A stretch of DNA of 64,000 nucleotides from contig NC_083881.1 in assembly GCF_032452875.1 (NCBI RefSeq), positions 59,713,689 through 59,777,688 of the forward strand, read 5' to 3'. Of the stretch, positions 43,131 to 55,799 are shown piece after piece. Source of the DNA: Bos javanicus (taxonomy: Eukaryota > Chordata > Mammalia > Artiodactyla > Bovidae). A model generated the notes under the pieces. The model did not search any database. It had not been told where the DNA came from and saw nothing but the letters and a program-made list of their open reading frames with translations. Every line of letters starts with the position of its first letter. Positions within the stretch are counted from its first letter, which is position 1. A program made the translations under genes and the position numbers.

Positions 43131-43693
43131 ATGTATATGTACAGGCATATGTGTATGTGTTCTACTCAAGTTTAGAAATGTAAAATAAAATTAATTTCAC
43201 AACATGAAACTTTATTGTAAATTGCTCCACAGAACTTAGCAAACTTTGAGTCCAATTAGAAATCCCTGTTTAAACATATATTTCATCTCTGTGAAATGTA
43301 AATTTCTTAAATGAATTGAATGCGGGAAAAAAAGAGATGATAATAAGGCAGTGTATATAGATGGTCACCTAGAGAGTCATCTTTCATTAAGGATGAAAAG
43401 CCATGAGAACCTTGGTCTAGAAGTCCTAAGTCTTGGGCATCAATCCTCAATTATTATCATTACAGCCTTTGGGCAACAGTGTACTCATGGTTCAAATATG
43501 AACATTAAATAAAATAATTGTTGAAAGTCCATCCAAGTCAAGGTCTACGAATTTTTATGAAGGAGAGGAAAGTGAGACTACAATCTAGAAAATTAGCAAG
43601 GAAAAAATATATATCCCTTACTCCTCTGCAAGAAATTTATTCTCTTTTGAAGAAAGAAATTGTCCTGTCGCTTTAATGGACATTTTGTGTTAT
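43131..43693. other. Unique sequence, weak MIR-like text near 43420-43560
   Basis: tcctaagtcttgggcatcaa and gcctttgggcaacagtgtac hint at a decayed MIR; otherwise unrecognised. Confidence 0.4.
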
Positions 43694-43705
43694 AAGAAAT
43701 TTAAG

Positions 43706-44112
43706 AAGAAAAACACCAATACAGTATACTAACGCATATATATGGAATTTAGAAAGATGGTAACGATAACCCTGTATGTGAGACAGCAAAAAAAGACACA
43801 GATGTAAAGAACAGTCTTTTGGACTGTGTGGGAGAAGGCGAGCGTGGGATGATTTGAGAGAATAACATTGAAACATGTATATTATCATATGTGGAACAGA
43901 TCGCCAGTCCAGGTTTGATGCATGAGACATGGTGCTTGGGCTGCTACACTGGGATGACCCAGAAGGAAGGGATGGGGAGGGAGGTAGGAGGGGGGCTCAG
44001 GATGGGGGACACATGTACACCCATAGCTGATTCATGTCAATGTATGGCAAAAACCACTACAATATTGTAAACTAATTAGCCTCCAATTAAAATAAATAAA
44101 TTAATTAAAAAA
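43706..44112 (+). mobile_element. Young L1 3' end, 407 bp, with target-site duplication
   Basis: Begins in the end of ORF2 (aagaaaaacaccaatacagt), passes gaatttagaaagatggtaac and the G-rich 3' UTR (ggatggggagggaggtagga), and ends with an A-rich tail. aagaaatttaag occurs exactly at 43694-43705 and 44113-44124. The intact duplication and low decay suggest a recent, 5'-truncated insertion. Confidence 0.9.
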
Positions 44113-44124
44113 AAGAAATTTAAG

Positions 44125-44665
44125 GCTAGTACTCTTTTTATCTCCTCATTGCACTGTTGGGTGTAGGGTTTCTCTGTGTGCTCAGCCACCCAATGTCCTA
44201 CGGTGAATATATAAGAAGTATAAGGCAAGTTTCCTTTACTCAATGAAACCTTGATCTCATTTGGAAGCCACACCTCCAGGAAGTAGTCAAAGAACACATC
44301 AGATGGTATGTAATTTATTGCCTTAATTCAAAAGAAAAGGAGGTCATCGTTAGATCAGTGGTAACAACATCCTAGAAAAAGACAACTCAGGTAGCCTCTG
44401 AAAAATGAGTTGAACTTAGAGGGGAAATGGAGAAAGAGGTTATTTCAGGTTAACATAGCTTCACATCACCTCACATTCCTGTCTATGAGAGGTAAAGTCT
44501 CTGTGGAATCAAGAGAGTCAAGTTCCTCCGTCACTTTATACAGAAATATTAGAGCATTTTCTGATTGTCAAGCATTGTAGTTGATGGTCCTTTACCTCAT
44601 TGTTCTCCATAATTCCTAGTTCATTTTTATTTTTTTCTACTATTTTATTTTTATTAATATTATTA
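44125..44665. other. Unique sequence
   Basis: No coding or repeat signal seen. Confidence 0.5.
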
Positions 44666-44910
44666 ATCCTACTACTGATAATAGCATCCATCGCCATGTA
44701 TTAATCACCTACAATATGCTTTATACGTTTGCTTCATTTAATTCCCCCCAAATAACCTTGTAAATTTTACTATCCTCATTTCACAAATGAGAAAACTGAG
44801 ATGCAAAATCATTAAACATCTTGCCCCAAGTTACAAAATCAGTAATTTCACATTGTTGTCTGATATCATAACTCATGCCCCTTCCACTACGTTAAAACAC
44901 CTCCCGGTCT
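44666..44910 (-). mobile_element. MIR SINE, nearly complete, minus strand
   Basis: ttaatcacctacaatatgct, gcttcatttaattcccccca, tactatcctcatttcacaaa, gagaaaactgagatgcaaaa and tcatgccccttccactacgt give the reversed MIR from 3' end to head. Confidence 0.75.
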
Positions 44911-45680
44911 TAAGGTTCACTTAACTATGCTCCCTTTTTCTCTTCCTATCTTCTGTTTCCATCATCCCCATCGTGCAGAGCACCAACAGGCAAAGATACA
45001 GTCTGGAGAGGAGAGAGAGAGTTTGAGCAGGGAAACAAAACTCTTGCTCAAAACCGTCACCGTTGCTGGCTTTAAAATGGCAGCCAGAATAGAAGCTGGT
45101 AAGAATGAATAAAAGAGGGAACTTATTTCCAGGTTTTAAGGTGGAGTTACAAACAGACGTCAGCCTCGGATTTCCTCACAATGGTTAATTACGAGAGGGA
45201 AATGCTGGCAGAACTGAAGGGCTAGACGACCTTTACCTCCACCCATGGGGCCCGGACTCTTCATGGGAGTGAAGGTGAAACAAGGCATTCTGTGTCAGAC
45301 TCCCTGCACTGTAGGGGCTGTGAATGGGGCAGCCTTCCATAATTGGGATTTCCTTAAAAATATTGAACATTTTTTTCACCATTAAACACTATCTTCAAAA
45401 TCCTAGGGCAATGTTCCAAGAGCTTTGATTCACCCTGAAATGATTTGGTTCTCAGAATGTTTCAATTTCTGGATTTAGCAACTCTGAGCTGTGGTGCAGA
45501 AAAACATATTTTGAAAAATCCTTGAAGCTAAGGGCTCAGAAGAGCCAAGTAGCCAGCTAGAAATTGCAGAATATTTCATTTCATTTTCTGTTTCAGCATC
45601 AGGATTTCTACATGACGGGTATCCAAACAAATACTGAACAACAACAACAAAAAAACATTTTACAAATTAATATCAGGATT
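44911..45680. other. Unique sequence, locally GC-richer at 45060-45310
   Basis: No recognised gene. An open stretch at 44927-45112 contains aaaaccgtcaccgttgctgg and no known motif. 45160-45260 has several CpGs (agacgtcagcctcggatttc), unlike the surroundings. Confidence 0.5.
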
Positions 45681-45789
45681 CAACCTTTTGACATATTTAT
45701 AATTTTTAACAGATAATGAAGCTGCTGCTGATGTGTACTGATCATCAATTCCTGTATGAACTATATGATCATATATGGCATTGATATAT

Positions 45790-45895
45790 ATGATCAATAT
45801 GGCGTTCTCATGGTGCATATAAGCCAGTCTGGAGCAGTCTCTGGCACATACCAAAGACTCCATAAATGTTGGTTGTCATTTTTATTATTAATATA
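45790..45895 (+). mobile_element. MIR SINE 3' end
   Basis: gagcagtctctggcacatac and aagactccataaatgttggt form the conserved MIR 3' end, followed by a T/A-rich tail. Confidence 0.6.
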
Positions 45896-46031
45896 AGGAA
45901 ATAATTTTATAATCTTTGCTTGCATGAGAGAAACATATATTTGGTTGAAGAAGTGAACAAATCTGATTTTGAAGAAATCTAACTTGGGGAGCCAGTTTCT
46001 ATTTCTGTAACTGACAAATTGGTTTGACCTT

Positions 46032-46070
46032 ATTCACTTCCTTTTTTTTTTTAATTTGGAATTCACTTCC
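46032..46070 (-). repeat. Tail-only insertion: poly(T) between 10-bp direct repeats
   Basis: attcacttcc at 46032-46041 and 46061-46070, exact, encloses eleven T followed by aatttgga (46042-46060). On the minus strand this is eight bases plus a poly(A) tail. Confidence 0.6.
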
Positions 46071-46129
46071 AACTCAAATTTGTCTTTTCTACTTTGCCAT
46101 CAATTTATTATGATTATGATATTATCTCT

Positions 46130-46404
46130 GCTGCAGCTGCTGTCGCTTCAGTCGTGTCCGACTCTGTGCGACCCCATAGATGACAGCCCACCAGGCTCCC
46201 CTGTCCCTGGGATTCTCCAGGCAAGAACACTGGAGTGGGTTGCCATTTCCTTCTCCAATGCCTGAAACTGAAAAGTGAAAGTGAAGTCGCTCAGTCGTGT
46301 CCAACTCTTAGCAACCCCATGGACTGTAGCCTACCAGGCTCCACCGCCCATGGAATTTTCCAGGCAAGAGTACTAGAGTGGGGTGCCATTGCCTTCTCTG
46401 GTGG
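46130..46404 (-). mobile_element. Bov-A2 SINE, minus strand
   Basis: Starts with the reversed AGC tail (gctgcagctgctgtcgcttc), then both monomers separated by the reversed linker (tgaaaagtgaaagtgaagtc). tattatctct at 46120-46129 and 46405-46414 is the target-site duplication. Confidence 0.94.
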
Positions 46405-46589
46405 TATTATCTCTAACAGTTACTAAAACAGCTCTCTTAAAAGGTATCAAAAACTTACTACCTGCAAATCTAATATGCTATAGAATGTAGTACTTAGTCA
46501 TAGAATATAGGCATTAGAAAATGCAGCATTCATGCTTCCTTCTCATTTCACTCACAAATAATAAAAACCCACCATTAACACACCACTAC

Positions 46590-47530
46590 TCTCTGATTGG
46601 TGTGAAATATCTTTTGGGTTTGCCTCAATTCACTTTCTCCAATCTATTTCCTCCTTTTAAAGATCACTTTCTCAGTCCTAGTTAGACTCCTCTTTATCTC
46701 TCACCCAAACAATTAAGGTTGTTGCCCAACCTATGCCCAGTCTCTTTTCCTTTCAATCCATCTTGAGGATTATCATCAACATTATTTTCTAAAACAGAGC
46801 AAACCAGTGTAACTCCTTTGCTGGAAAAGCTTCCATCAGGTCTCTTCCACGTGCTCCATTATGTCCCATTTGCTCCATCTGTTATTTAAATTCCTTCACA
46901 GCACAGCCTTTACTTGCATTTCTAGACTGAACTCCATCTACAACAATTTTTCTCACTGTTCTTAGAATGTGAATTTACTTGATTATCCTAACATCTTGGT
47001 GGTTGGTTGGTTTTAATCTGTTAGGGATGACTTGCCTTCTTTCCCCAATTCCCCTCCACCATTCAATGTGTGTTAGTTTAGCTTCAGCTCCAACCCTTCC
47101 TCTTTCCAGAAGTCTTTCCAAATTTTTTTCTCCCTCATTCTCTTTCTTGTTCTCCCCAGTCCTTAGCTCCCATAACACTTTATATATTACTACAATGTCA
47201 GCTTAGGAATAATGTTAATATGCTTGAATTTGAGATCACATTATGATTGCCTAGAAGGGAAGAACCCCAGTGCATTCCATTCACAGCACTCAACATTGTA
47301 TCTAGCACTGCCTATGAAATTACTGAGTAGATAACTCCTGAACACTTAATTGAAATAACATTATTCTTTTGAACTTGAAAGTCAAAAATGACTGTAATGC
47401 TGGTCAGGGAACCTGCTTGTTGTGTCCCCATTGTTTGAATTCCCAGAAGTGAGCACACTACCTGCCAAATAATAGCCAAAGAGTTGTTGAATAAATGACT
47501 GATGGAATGAATGAACAGATGAATAATTAA
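46590..47530 (+). mobile_element. L2 LINE 3' region
   Basis: Order of L2 3' sequence: caaaccagtgtaactccttt, gctggaaaagcttccatcag, ttccagaagtctttccaaat, cttagctcccataacacttt, ttgcctagaagggaagaacc, cactcaacattgtatctagc and a terminal aataaatgactgatggaatg with TGAATGA-type repeats at 47505-47530. A low-identity, long copy. Confidence 0.65.
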
Positions 47531-49626
47531 AGTGGGAAACTAAAATGAATCATTGAATAATTTTAAATCAACAAGAATCATCTCAATTGCATAGTTGAAT
47601 GTACCTCCTGAATCAGGATTCAATGATTTTCCCAAAAAAGTCTCATTAAGAAAATGATGCTAAAAGGAAGACTCAGAGTGGTTTGTTTGTGCTGGTAACC
47701 ACACTGGAAAATCCTGAACATCAGTTGGCAACTTAACAATTAAAGCAATGAAGGATATTGTAGTCTTCCCTAGGTGGTTGAAACCTGGGTCTCTCAGGAA
47801 ACAAAAGCATGTATTGAGGGACAGTTTCAGAAACCAATATTTGGCATCACTTTGTTGAAAGAAGAAGAAGCTCATCCAGCTGTTCTCCTCAGAAAGAAGA
47901 CCTTTGAGAATAAGTTGAGAGCAAGAATAGAGTATGCAGCCGTATCAATGCACCATATATACACCTCCTGGCAGCCTTCCCCAAAGCACCTAGTGTAATG
48001 TTCAGCACAGAAAGAGATAAAAAACGCTGTTGATTATTTGCCTAGCCCAGTTCTATGTGGCCAAGAAAGGTGGGCAGCCATTGGAAAGGATTCAAAAATG
48101 TCATTCACTGCCTGAAACTGTAGAACTGATTCCCCTGAGAAATACAGATGTTCAGTCCACAGCTGCCCGCATTTTATGATGGGGAAGGGATGAATCACTT
48201 CTCACATTTCTGTCTTTTGTTTCTTTCTATTTACTAAAACCATTTCAGTCCACTCAAATGTTTACGATTTGGAAGATTGGCAGATACTTCAAAAAGTTAT
48301 TCCCTTGGTGACATTCACCAACTTTGGCACAAAAGTTTTGAGATAGAAAAAAATTAAGAGAATCATTACAAAGATATGTCAGTATGAAATGAATGAAAAA
48401 AAAAAGATGGTGAACAACAAACACGGGAAAAGCAAATATTTTTGTCATTCTTTTGCACACATAGTATGTAGTACAATAAAGCATGTAGTTCCCAAAGTTA
48501 ATATTTTATTCTCCCTCATTTTTCAACTCCTTGAAAGTAGTATATGCATGGGCTGGTGCACCAATGCCTTAGAGCATGTAGCTAAAGGAGTTTTCTCTAA
48601 TGCCTCACCATTCTATATTCTAAACAATATTTTACTTAATTTCCTCCTGACAATAAAAGTTTGTTTCCTACTATTTCCTCCTTTTTCTTGCCTTTTAAAA
48701 ACAGAGCTACAGATAAAGTAAGAGGATGATAATAGTCCAGCCAAATAGCAACACTGAACAAAATCAGGGTCACAGTCATAAATAAATCTTCCCCTTAACA
48801 TACTCACTGTTAATACTTATTAATGATGAACAAAGTCAATGAGCTTAGCTATAAATGCTCCCTCAGATCCAGCAGCTCTACAGATTCTCAAAAAACCTAT
48901 CATTTCTTCCTAAGACATTTCCTTCTCTCTTTATCCTTTCCCACGGTTGTTACCCGGAATTTTTTTCCTTTCCTCAAATGAAAATTTCATCTTTCAGAAA
49001 TAAAGCAATGGGAGACCTGACAGTATTTTAATTTTGATCTGCCCAGTTTTATATCCAGATGATATATACTCAAGAATAGAATTTTGAGATTCGTTGCCTC
49101 TCTAAATGAGGTGTTAGCTTAGATTTACATTTCCAGGGATTTTTCTTTGTTGCTGTCATATTACTGAGATAGATGATCACTCTAGCAACAAAGGTATAAT
49201 CACCAGAGAAGAAAGATCAATGTGATTCAGAGAAATTTGGGGAAACTTCATGTTTCACAAAAGCGATAGGATTTGAGCTAGATCTGAAGAGTAAAACTGG
49301 GAGTAATGGGATCTGGTGTTCACGTAAGAGTGATACACGGTGAGGCTGAGTTTCCCATTATGGTTTAAGATGAAGAGATATGGGAAGATGCCAGGGAGGA
49401 CAGTAAAAGCATAAAGATAAAACCATTTACATCTGGGATGGCAAAATAGATTTCACACTTCTGTCAACTTAAGTCAGTTCAAATAGCTGCCAAGAACCAA
49501 TATCTGGTCTCAATAAAGAACTGGGCTGTGATCGTTTAACATCAGTGGTGCATATGGGAAGAGAACACAGCATGCCACCTACCACTGACATTTGTCATTC
49601 ATATTGGATGGATCTATTGAGGTCGT
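47531..49626. other. Unique sequence, no gene recognised
   Basis: Open stretches at 47774-47998 (+) and 48389-48721 (+) have no known domain and no supporting splice or promoter context that I can defend. 49220-49400 (ggatttgagctagatctgaa) resembles an unidentified old repeat. Confidence 0.5.
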
Positions 49627-50375
49627 TGATGTTGTTGTTCAGTCACTAAGTCATGTCTGACTCTGCAACCCCATGGACTGCAGCACACTGGGCTTCCCTG
49701 TCCTTCACTACCTCCTGGAGTTGCTCAAACTCACATCCATTGAGTTGGTGATGCTATCTAACCATCCATTCCTCTGCTGCCTCTTCTCCTTTTGCCTTCA
49801 GTCTTTCCCAGCTTCAGGGTCTTCTCCAATGAGTTGACTCTTCACATCAGGTGGCTAAAGGATAGGAACATCAGCTTCAGCATTAGCCCTTCCATTGAAT
49901 ATTCAAGGTTCATTTCCTTTAGGATAAAATTGTTTGATCCCCATGCTGTTCAAGGGACTCACAAGAGTCTTCTCCAGCACCACTGTTCGAAAGCATCAAT
50001 TATTTGGCACTCAGCCTTCTTTACAGTCCAATTCTCACATCTGTGCATGACTACTGGAAAAACCATAGCTTTGACTATATGGACTTTTGTTAGCAAACTG
50101 ATGTCTCTGTTTTTTAATATGCTGTCTAGATTTGTCATAGCCTTCCTTCCAAGGAGCAAATATCTTTTTATTTCATGACTGCAGTCACCATCCACAGTGA
50201 TTTTGGAGCCCAAGAAAAGAAAAGCTGTCACTGCTCCCACCTTTCCCACTTCTATTTGCCATGAAGTGATGGAACTTGATGTCATGATCTTAATTTTTTT
50301 AATGTCGAGTTTCAAGCCAGTTTTTTTTTTTTTTTCACTCTCCTCTTTCACTCTCATCAGGAGGCTTTTAAGTTA
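49627..50375 (-). mobile_element. Older BovB copy
   Basis: gttgttgttcagtcactaag start, 3' UTR, and C-terminal/RT-proximal ORF up to ctctttcactctcatcagga. More decayed than the other copies. A T-run at about 50321-50336 has expanded inside the KK-rich coding part. An open stretch at 49959-50357 keeps FLFLGSKITVDGDCSHE and KAMTNLDSILKNRDI blocks but is interrupted on both sides. Confidence 0.9.
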
Positions 50376-53337
50376 ACCAGGCTTTAATATCTTGGTAAGA
50401 ATAATCTTAAAAAAATTAAACTTGATTCCTTGTAAGGCATTTGTTAATTTTATTTGATTATTAAAGGCAAGAATTAGTCAAAGATAACTTTTGGTGGAGG
50501 GTAAAGAACCCTTAACAAGAGCCTATACAAAATGACCCCTGTCATACTAGAAAAGTCGTTCTTGTAGAACATTCGTGAAAAAAGATAAAAAATTTGTGGA
50601 GAGAGGGCACAGACTGGCATACTCTGTTAAAATATTCATGTTGATAAACATTCATTTGTTTAGATTTAATATAAAGCATAGAAAATAGATTGTAGAAATA
50701 GGAAGGAAGCTGTGCCCCTAAGGTAAAATGCAGTTTTATAGTTATGAAAATTTAATTTGACTGCGTTCCCAATAATTGCTCATATTTGTAGCAGCAGCAT
50801 GCCAGCAAGATAACGGTCAATCAAACGGACATCACCCTGTAAATGCTCTTTAAAAGCCTGTGCTGTGTTTCCTGGTGGGAGAATGGCAATGCTTCCAATT
50901 GTTAAAAGATGCCCAGCTGAAAAGCAGAATAAGAAATTGGACAGTAGGAAATCTTTATATATTGCCATTTCCCTCCCTCTCTCAAATTAAATTCCCGTTG
51001 GGAGCTGGAACAATTTTTTTTCTTCCTGAAAATGGAAAATCTGTCACATCATAAACCAAACCCTGAACATAGAATGTGTGAGGTTCTCTTTTTAAAATTC
51101 TGTTTGTGGTCAAGAAAAATTAGGATATGTTACGAATATGGGCTGGGCAAATATTTCTCTCATAGGTGAGTAAAGGACAGTATTAGATCCCTCAATGTAT
51201 GAAAAATCCCCCTGGATCCTGGTGGAAGAACAGCAACAGAAAGCTTCCTCTCTGTCTCTGTCGCCCTCCATGCCTCGTCCAATTCCTCTCTTCCTTTTGT
51301 TCTCTTCCTCATTCCCTATTTCCCACACTCTTCATGACCGTTGAGAAAACGCCATTAATAACGGGTACAAAGAATCGTGCTCGGTGCATGGAGATAAACT
51401 AGGGATGACAAAATATCAACTTCCTGCTGCTCAATTGAAAGCCCTATCTGTACAACTGGTAATTACTTTTAATTTAATTAGGACTCCTGGTATTGTTTCT
51501 ATCTCATAGATTACATTATAACGTGTAATGTGTTAAAGCAACAAGACAAATTGAGGCGAGAAAACACAGAAAATATTACCTTTTTTTGTCTATAAATAAT
51601 ACAACGGTTTAATTCTTCAAAAAGCCCTCTAGTAGCTTTACTATGGGCTAATTATTATTTTCCATAGTCCTTTGGCTTGAGCAAGCAAAAATCTTATATA
51701 ATCTAGTAAAAAACTACATCTTGCGAGCCTTTGAAAAGAATTTTTGAACTCTACACTTCCTCCTTGCGTCTCTCAGGCAGAGCAAATAAATGATTTATGC
51801 TGTTGCCTGCTAACACAAAGTTCATATGACTGGAAAGAACAATCCTGGGTGCTGGAGAGACACCATGACATTGACTCTTAAATGTGGGGGCATGAGAGTG
51901 GCTCTGGAGAGGCACTGTATTTAGGCAGAAACACTGTGAGAAAAACAAGGAAGCCCAGCTGAGATCTTTGCTGACTCAAAGGTATATGAGGGCTCCATTT
52001 CTTTGTGAAAGATATATATTTTGGGTTTCTATATGGAAGTCAGTCACAAATTGTAAAGTACTAAATGACCCTCTATATAGTTAAATTGTATAATAAAGAG
52101 CATTGATTAAGACTCTGAAGATTCCTCTTTCCAAATTGTTAAACTACAGAACAGAGAGTGAAGGGAGGTGAGAGAGACAGAGAAACACAAAGCTATAAAG
52201 CCATAGAGAGAGAAAATATGGAGGCCTGTATGCAAGGGGAAGATGCCTCAGTTAGAAGAAGTTTCCCCATGCTGAACTTGCAATTGCTATCCAATTAAAT
52301 GAAACAATCTGAATGAGTGGCAAGGTAAAATATGATTGTAAACTCCTCTAATAATATTTTATCTTTTCATCTTGTAAATTAGACATGGAGATTTATAAGG
52401 TGGATTTACTGGCTTAGCAAATACTTACCTGCAAATTTCACAGCACACAGAACACAAACAGACCTCCCATTCAAAAGGCTGCCCTTTTCTAAAATTATAG
52501 GTACATGTTTACAGATAATTTTAGAATTCAGATGATTTAATAATTTTAATTCAGAAGAGTAAAAAAAATTTAATTTAGATGGTTTAAAAATCATTTTGTA
52601 CAATAACCTCACTTTAAATATGGTGAAACCAAATTCCCCAAAAGGAAATTAGAATATATATCCCAGTAATGCAGAACACTCTGAGGACTAAAATTCTCAT
52701 TTTCAATCTAGAGATTTATTTTTCCCCCTACACAACATTGTCATCATGCACTGCAGAAAGTACAATTCAAACTAGTGAACTTCAGAGGCTTAGAAAAATT
52801 TTGAAAAATTAAATAATACCTATTTTTAGTCCTAATTTCCCTGCTATTCCAAGACATTAAAAACACTTAAGTTCACCTAGATGGCTGAGCTGATTATCAG
52901 AGTGTCTGGGTTTCTAGAACAGTGCCTCTGGCAGCCTTGTGTCCACAGTCTGGTACAGAAAGGACAGCTGTTGCCCTATTTGCAGCCCAAGAAAATAGCA
53001 CTGGCAGTTGCTGCAAGATAGAAAAGTTTTGGCAAAATGGCAGGGTTCTCTTGCAAAAATAGCAAACCATCATCTGGGTAAATTCAGGAAAGTTTATGAC
53101 TTCTGCCAAAGTGAAATTGTGCAGTGCTGATGGCAATACTGTGTTGGGATAGAGATCTAGATAAAGGTCAATTTAGATTTAAAGAAGATATGGAGAGTGT
53201 TGGGTGTTCACAATTGGAAACAATTCCTTAGGCCAGCTATGACATTTCTTCCATCAAACATTCAAATAATTCTTGTTAAAATAGACAACTCTAAAAAGTA
53301 ATCTTTGCAAGTATAATAATATTTTCAAATAAAGTCA
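50376..53337. other. Long repeat-poor sequence, candidate regulatory region
   Basis: Almost 3 kb without a recent transposon that I can recognise, unusual for this window. It contains clusters of TAATTA/AATTA motifs (51460-51485, 51645-51665), a hairpin-like attaca...tgtaat pair (51510-51515 and 51524-51529), and a minus-strand open stretch at 50780-50968 with no known domain. No splice-bounded exon can be supported. Repeat depletion and homeodomain-type motifs suggest a conserved noncoding element; this is inference. Confidence 0.4.
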
Positions 53338-53745
53338 CATCAGATCAGATCAGATCAGATCAGTCGCTCAGTTGTGTCCTACTCTTTGTGACCCCATGAA
53401 TCGCAGCACGCCAGGCCTCCCTGTCCATCACCAACTCCCAGAGTTCACTCAGACTCACGTCCATCGAGTCAGTGATGTCATCCAGCCATCTCATCCTCTG
53501 TCATCCCCTTCTTCTCCTGCCCCCAATCCCTCCCAGCATCAGAGTCCTTTCCAATGAGTCAACTCTTCGCATGAGGTGACAAAGTACTGGAGTTTCAGCT
53601 TCAGCATCATTCCTTCCAAAGAAATCCCAGGGCAGATGTCCTTCAGAATGGACTGGTTGGATCTCCTTGCAGTCCAAGGGACTCTCAAGAGTCTTCTCCA
53701 ACACCACAGTTCTAAAGCATCAATTCTTCAGTGCTCAGCTAGACA
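53338..53745 (-). mobile_element. BovB 3' end with (GATCA)n terminal repeat
   Basis: Terminal repeat catcagatcagatcagatc at 53339 onward replaces the TTCAG version seen in other copies. The 3' UTR and last part of the ORF follow to attcttcagtgctcagct. Little divergence. Confidence 0.94.
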
Positions 53746-54655
53746 CATACTTCTGGGCAAAGTTACATGCTGTTTTCTCAAGAGATAGGAAGGGAAGTGA
53801 GAGGAAAGGTAATGGGGAAGAGTGGCGGTTCAGTCACATATGACTGTGGCTTTTGATGTGTAGCATGGTATATGGATTGATGCCCTACAGATCTGTGGAT
53901 CAAATAAATGCATGTCCCCATGATGCAGTCAGGCAGCAAAGTTGAGTAAGTAATACTGGGTGGGGAACAGGGGGGAGGAGGGTAATTATTAATTTAAAAA
54001 ATTGGTTCCATAACTGGGAAAGGAGAGTCTCATAGAATATGATTCTAATAAAATCCCACAAAGCTTTATGGAACTAGAACATAACGTTGAAATACATCCT
54101 AATTTCTTCCTGTGAGATTGTGTACAAGTCATGCTAAGAATGAAAATGAAACTCTCGTAAGTTTCTTGCTAGTAGTTAGAAAGTCAGTGAGGTTTTTACC
54201 TCGCATGCACTAGGAAAAGAGCGAAATAGGTTTTCCCACCCAAAAATAAAGAGTAATATCAACCCTGGAGCAAAGCAGAGATGAGTAAAGTCACTCCAAG
54301 GAGAAAAGTGATTCACAAGTCAGGAAGACTGGACCGTATCCTGCTTGAATAAACAAGAATATCTGAAAAATAAAATATCAACTAATAAGGATTCAGTCAG
54401 CAAAGAGCACATACAAGAGGAGAATCACAGAGCAAACATTGGCTGTGCCTACTTAAGCACCGTCCAAAAGAAAGGGAGCTTTGGATGTCAGTGGGTCCTC
54501 TCCAGATGGTAACGGAAGGCCATCTCGAGCATGGGGATGAATACATGGAGTTAAAAATCGAAAGATTCAACAGATTTCAGATCCCATTTGCAGTAAACTG
54601 CTTACTCTGAAATGGATGCAACAGAAAGCCTTTTCTTTCTTTTTTTTCCTTTTTT
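53746..54655. other. Unique sequence
   Basis: No recognised gene or transposon. A pyrimidine run is at 54630-54655. Confidence 0.5.
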
Positions 54656-54838
54656 CTATTTTAACTTTTTATTATGAAAACTTTCAAACTTACATAAAAG
54701 GGAGAAACTAGTATTGATATATGATGACCACCCGACCGCAACAGATTTTATAACTGTTTTATCATTTTTGTCATCACCAACACCTATTCCTCCTCCAATT
54801 GCAAAAATGCTTTTTCTTGATTTTTTAAATTTTAGTTT
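54656..54838 (-). mobile_element. Possible ancient L1-type UTR fragment
   Basis: tattatgaaaactttcaaac followed by ttacataaaagggagaaact resembles a common old LINE-derived sequence, but the match is short. Confidence 0.3.
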
Positions 54839-55228
54839 ATTGTTGTTCAGTCGCTCTGTCACGTCTGACTCTTTGTGACTCCATGGACTGCAGCACCCCA
54901 GGCTTCCCTGTCCTTCACTCTCTCCCAGAGCTTTCTCAAATTCATGTCCATTGATTCGGTGATGCCATCCAACCATCTCATCCTCTGTTGTCCCCTTCTC
55001 TTGCCTTCAATCCTTCCCAGCCTCAGGGTCTTTTCCAATGAATCGGTTCTTCATATCAGGTGGCCAGAGTATTGAAGCTGCAGCTTCAGCATCAGTCCTT
55101 CCAATGAATAGTCAGGTGTGATCTCCTTTAGAATGGACTGGATTGATCTCCTTGCAGTCCAAGGGACTCTCAACAGTCTTTTCCAGCACCACAGTTCGAA
55201 GGCATCAGTTCTTCAGCTCTCAGTTTAA
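54839..55228 (-). mobile_element. Older BovB 3' end
   Basis: tgttgttcagtcgctctgtc start, then 3' UTR and C-terminal ORF to ggcatcagttcttcagctct. It shares the gttgttcag-type end with the copy at 49627, suggesting an older subfamily than the TTCAG-ended copies. Confidence 0.92.
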
Positions 55229-55517
55229 CACTATATCTTCATCTTATTTTTCTACCCTCACCAAGTTACCTTTTGATACTCATTAGATCTGTCTTGAATG
55301 ATAAACTATCCTGATATATGAAATCAAGTCTTCCCATTTGTGTGACCATTTTATTTCTTCCATTTTCTCTTTGGTCCTCATTGATCTGCTTGCTGTATGA
55401 GTGTAAGGAACTATGTGAAAGCAAGACCTACAATGGGAAAATGTGGGAGGGAAATGACAGTTTGATCTACTAAAAGTTGTGCTCTGTGGCAGTAGCCCAA
55501 CCTTGTTCGTGCGTGGC

Positions 55518-55738
55518 TGCATGCTCAATCGCTTCAGTCGTGTCCGACTCTGTGCAACCCTACAGACTGTAGCCCGATAGGCTCTTCTGTTCATGGGATT
55601 CTCCAGGCAAGAATACTGGAGTGGATTGCCATTCCCTCCTCCAGGGGATCTTCCAGACCCAGGGATCCAACTCATGTCTCTTATATCTTCTGCATTGGCA
55701 GGTAGGGTTCTTTACCACTATCACCACCTGGGAAACCC
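55518..55738 (-). mobile_element. Bov-tA2-type SINE
   Basis: tcaatcgcttcagtcgtgtc start at left and head ttaccactatcaccacctgg at right, with the ctcttatatcttctgcattg subtype insertion. Confidence 0.92.
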
Positions 55739-55799
55739 ACCTTGTCAATATATCATCACAATAATTTATATTCAAGAATCTACCATGGCTCCCTATCAC

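Noticed and set aside
42774..43175. 133-codon open frame
   Set aside because: Composed almost wholly of a Bov-A2 SINE read through both monomers.
50321..50336. T-run as a tail-only insertion
   Set aside because: It is an expansion of the T-rich stretch normal at this point of the BovB sequence and lacks flanking repeats.
50780..50968. 62-codon minus-strand open frame in the repeat-poor block
   Set aside because: Looks protein-like by eye, but I cannot match it to a family or find defensible exon boundaries.
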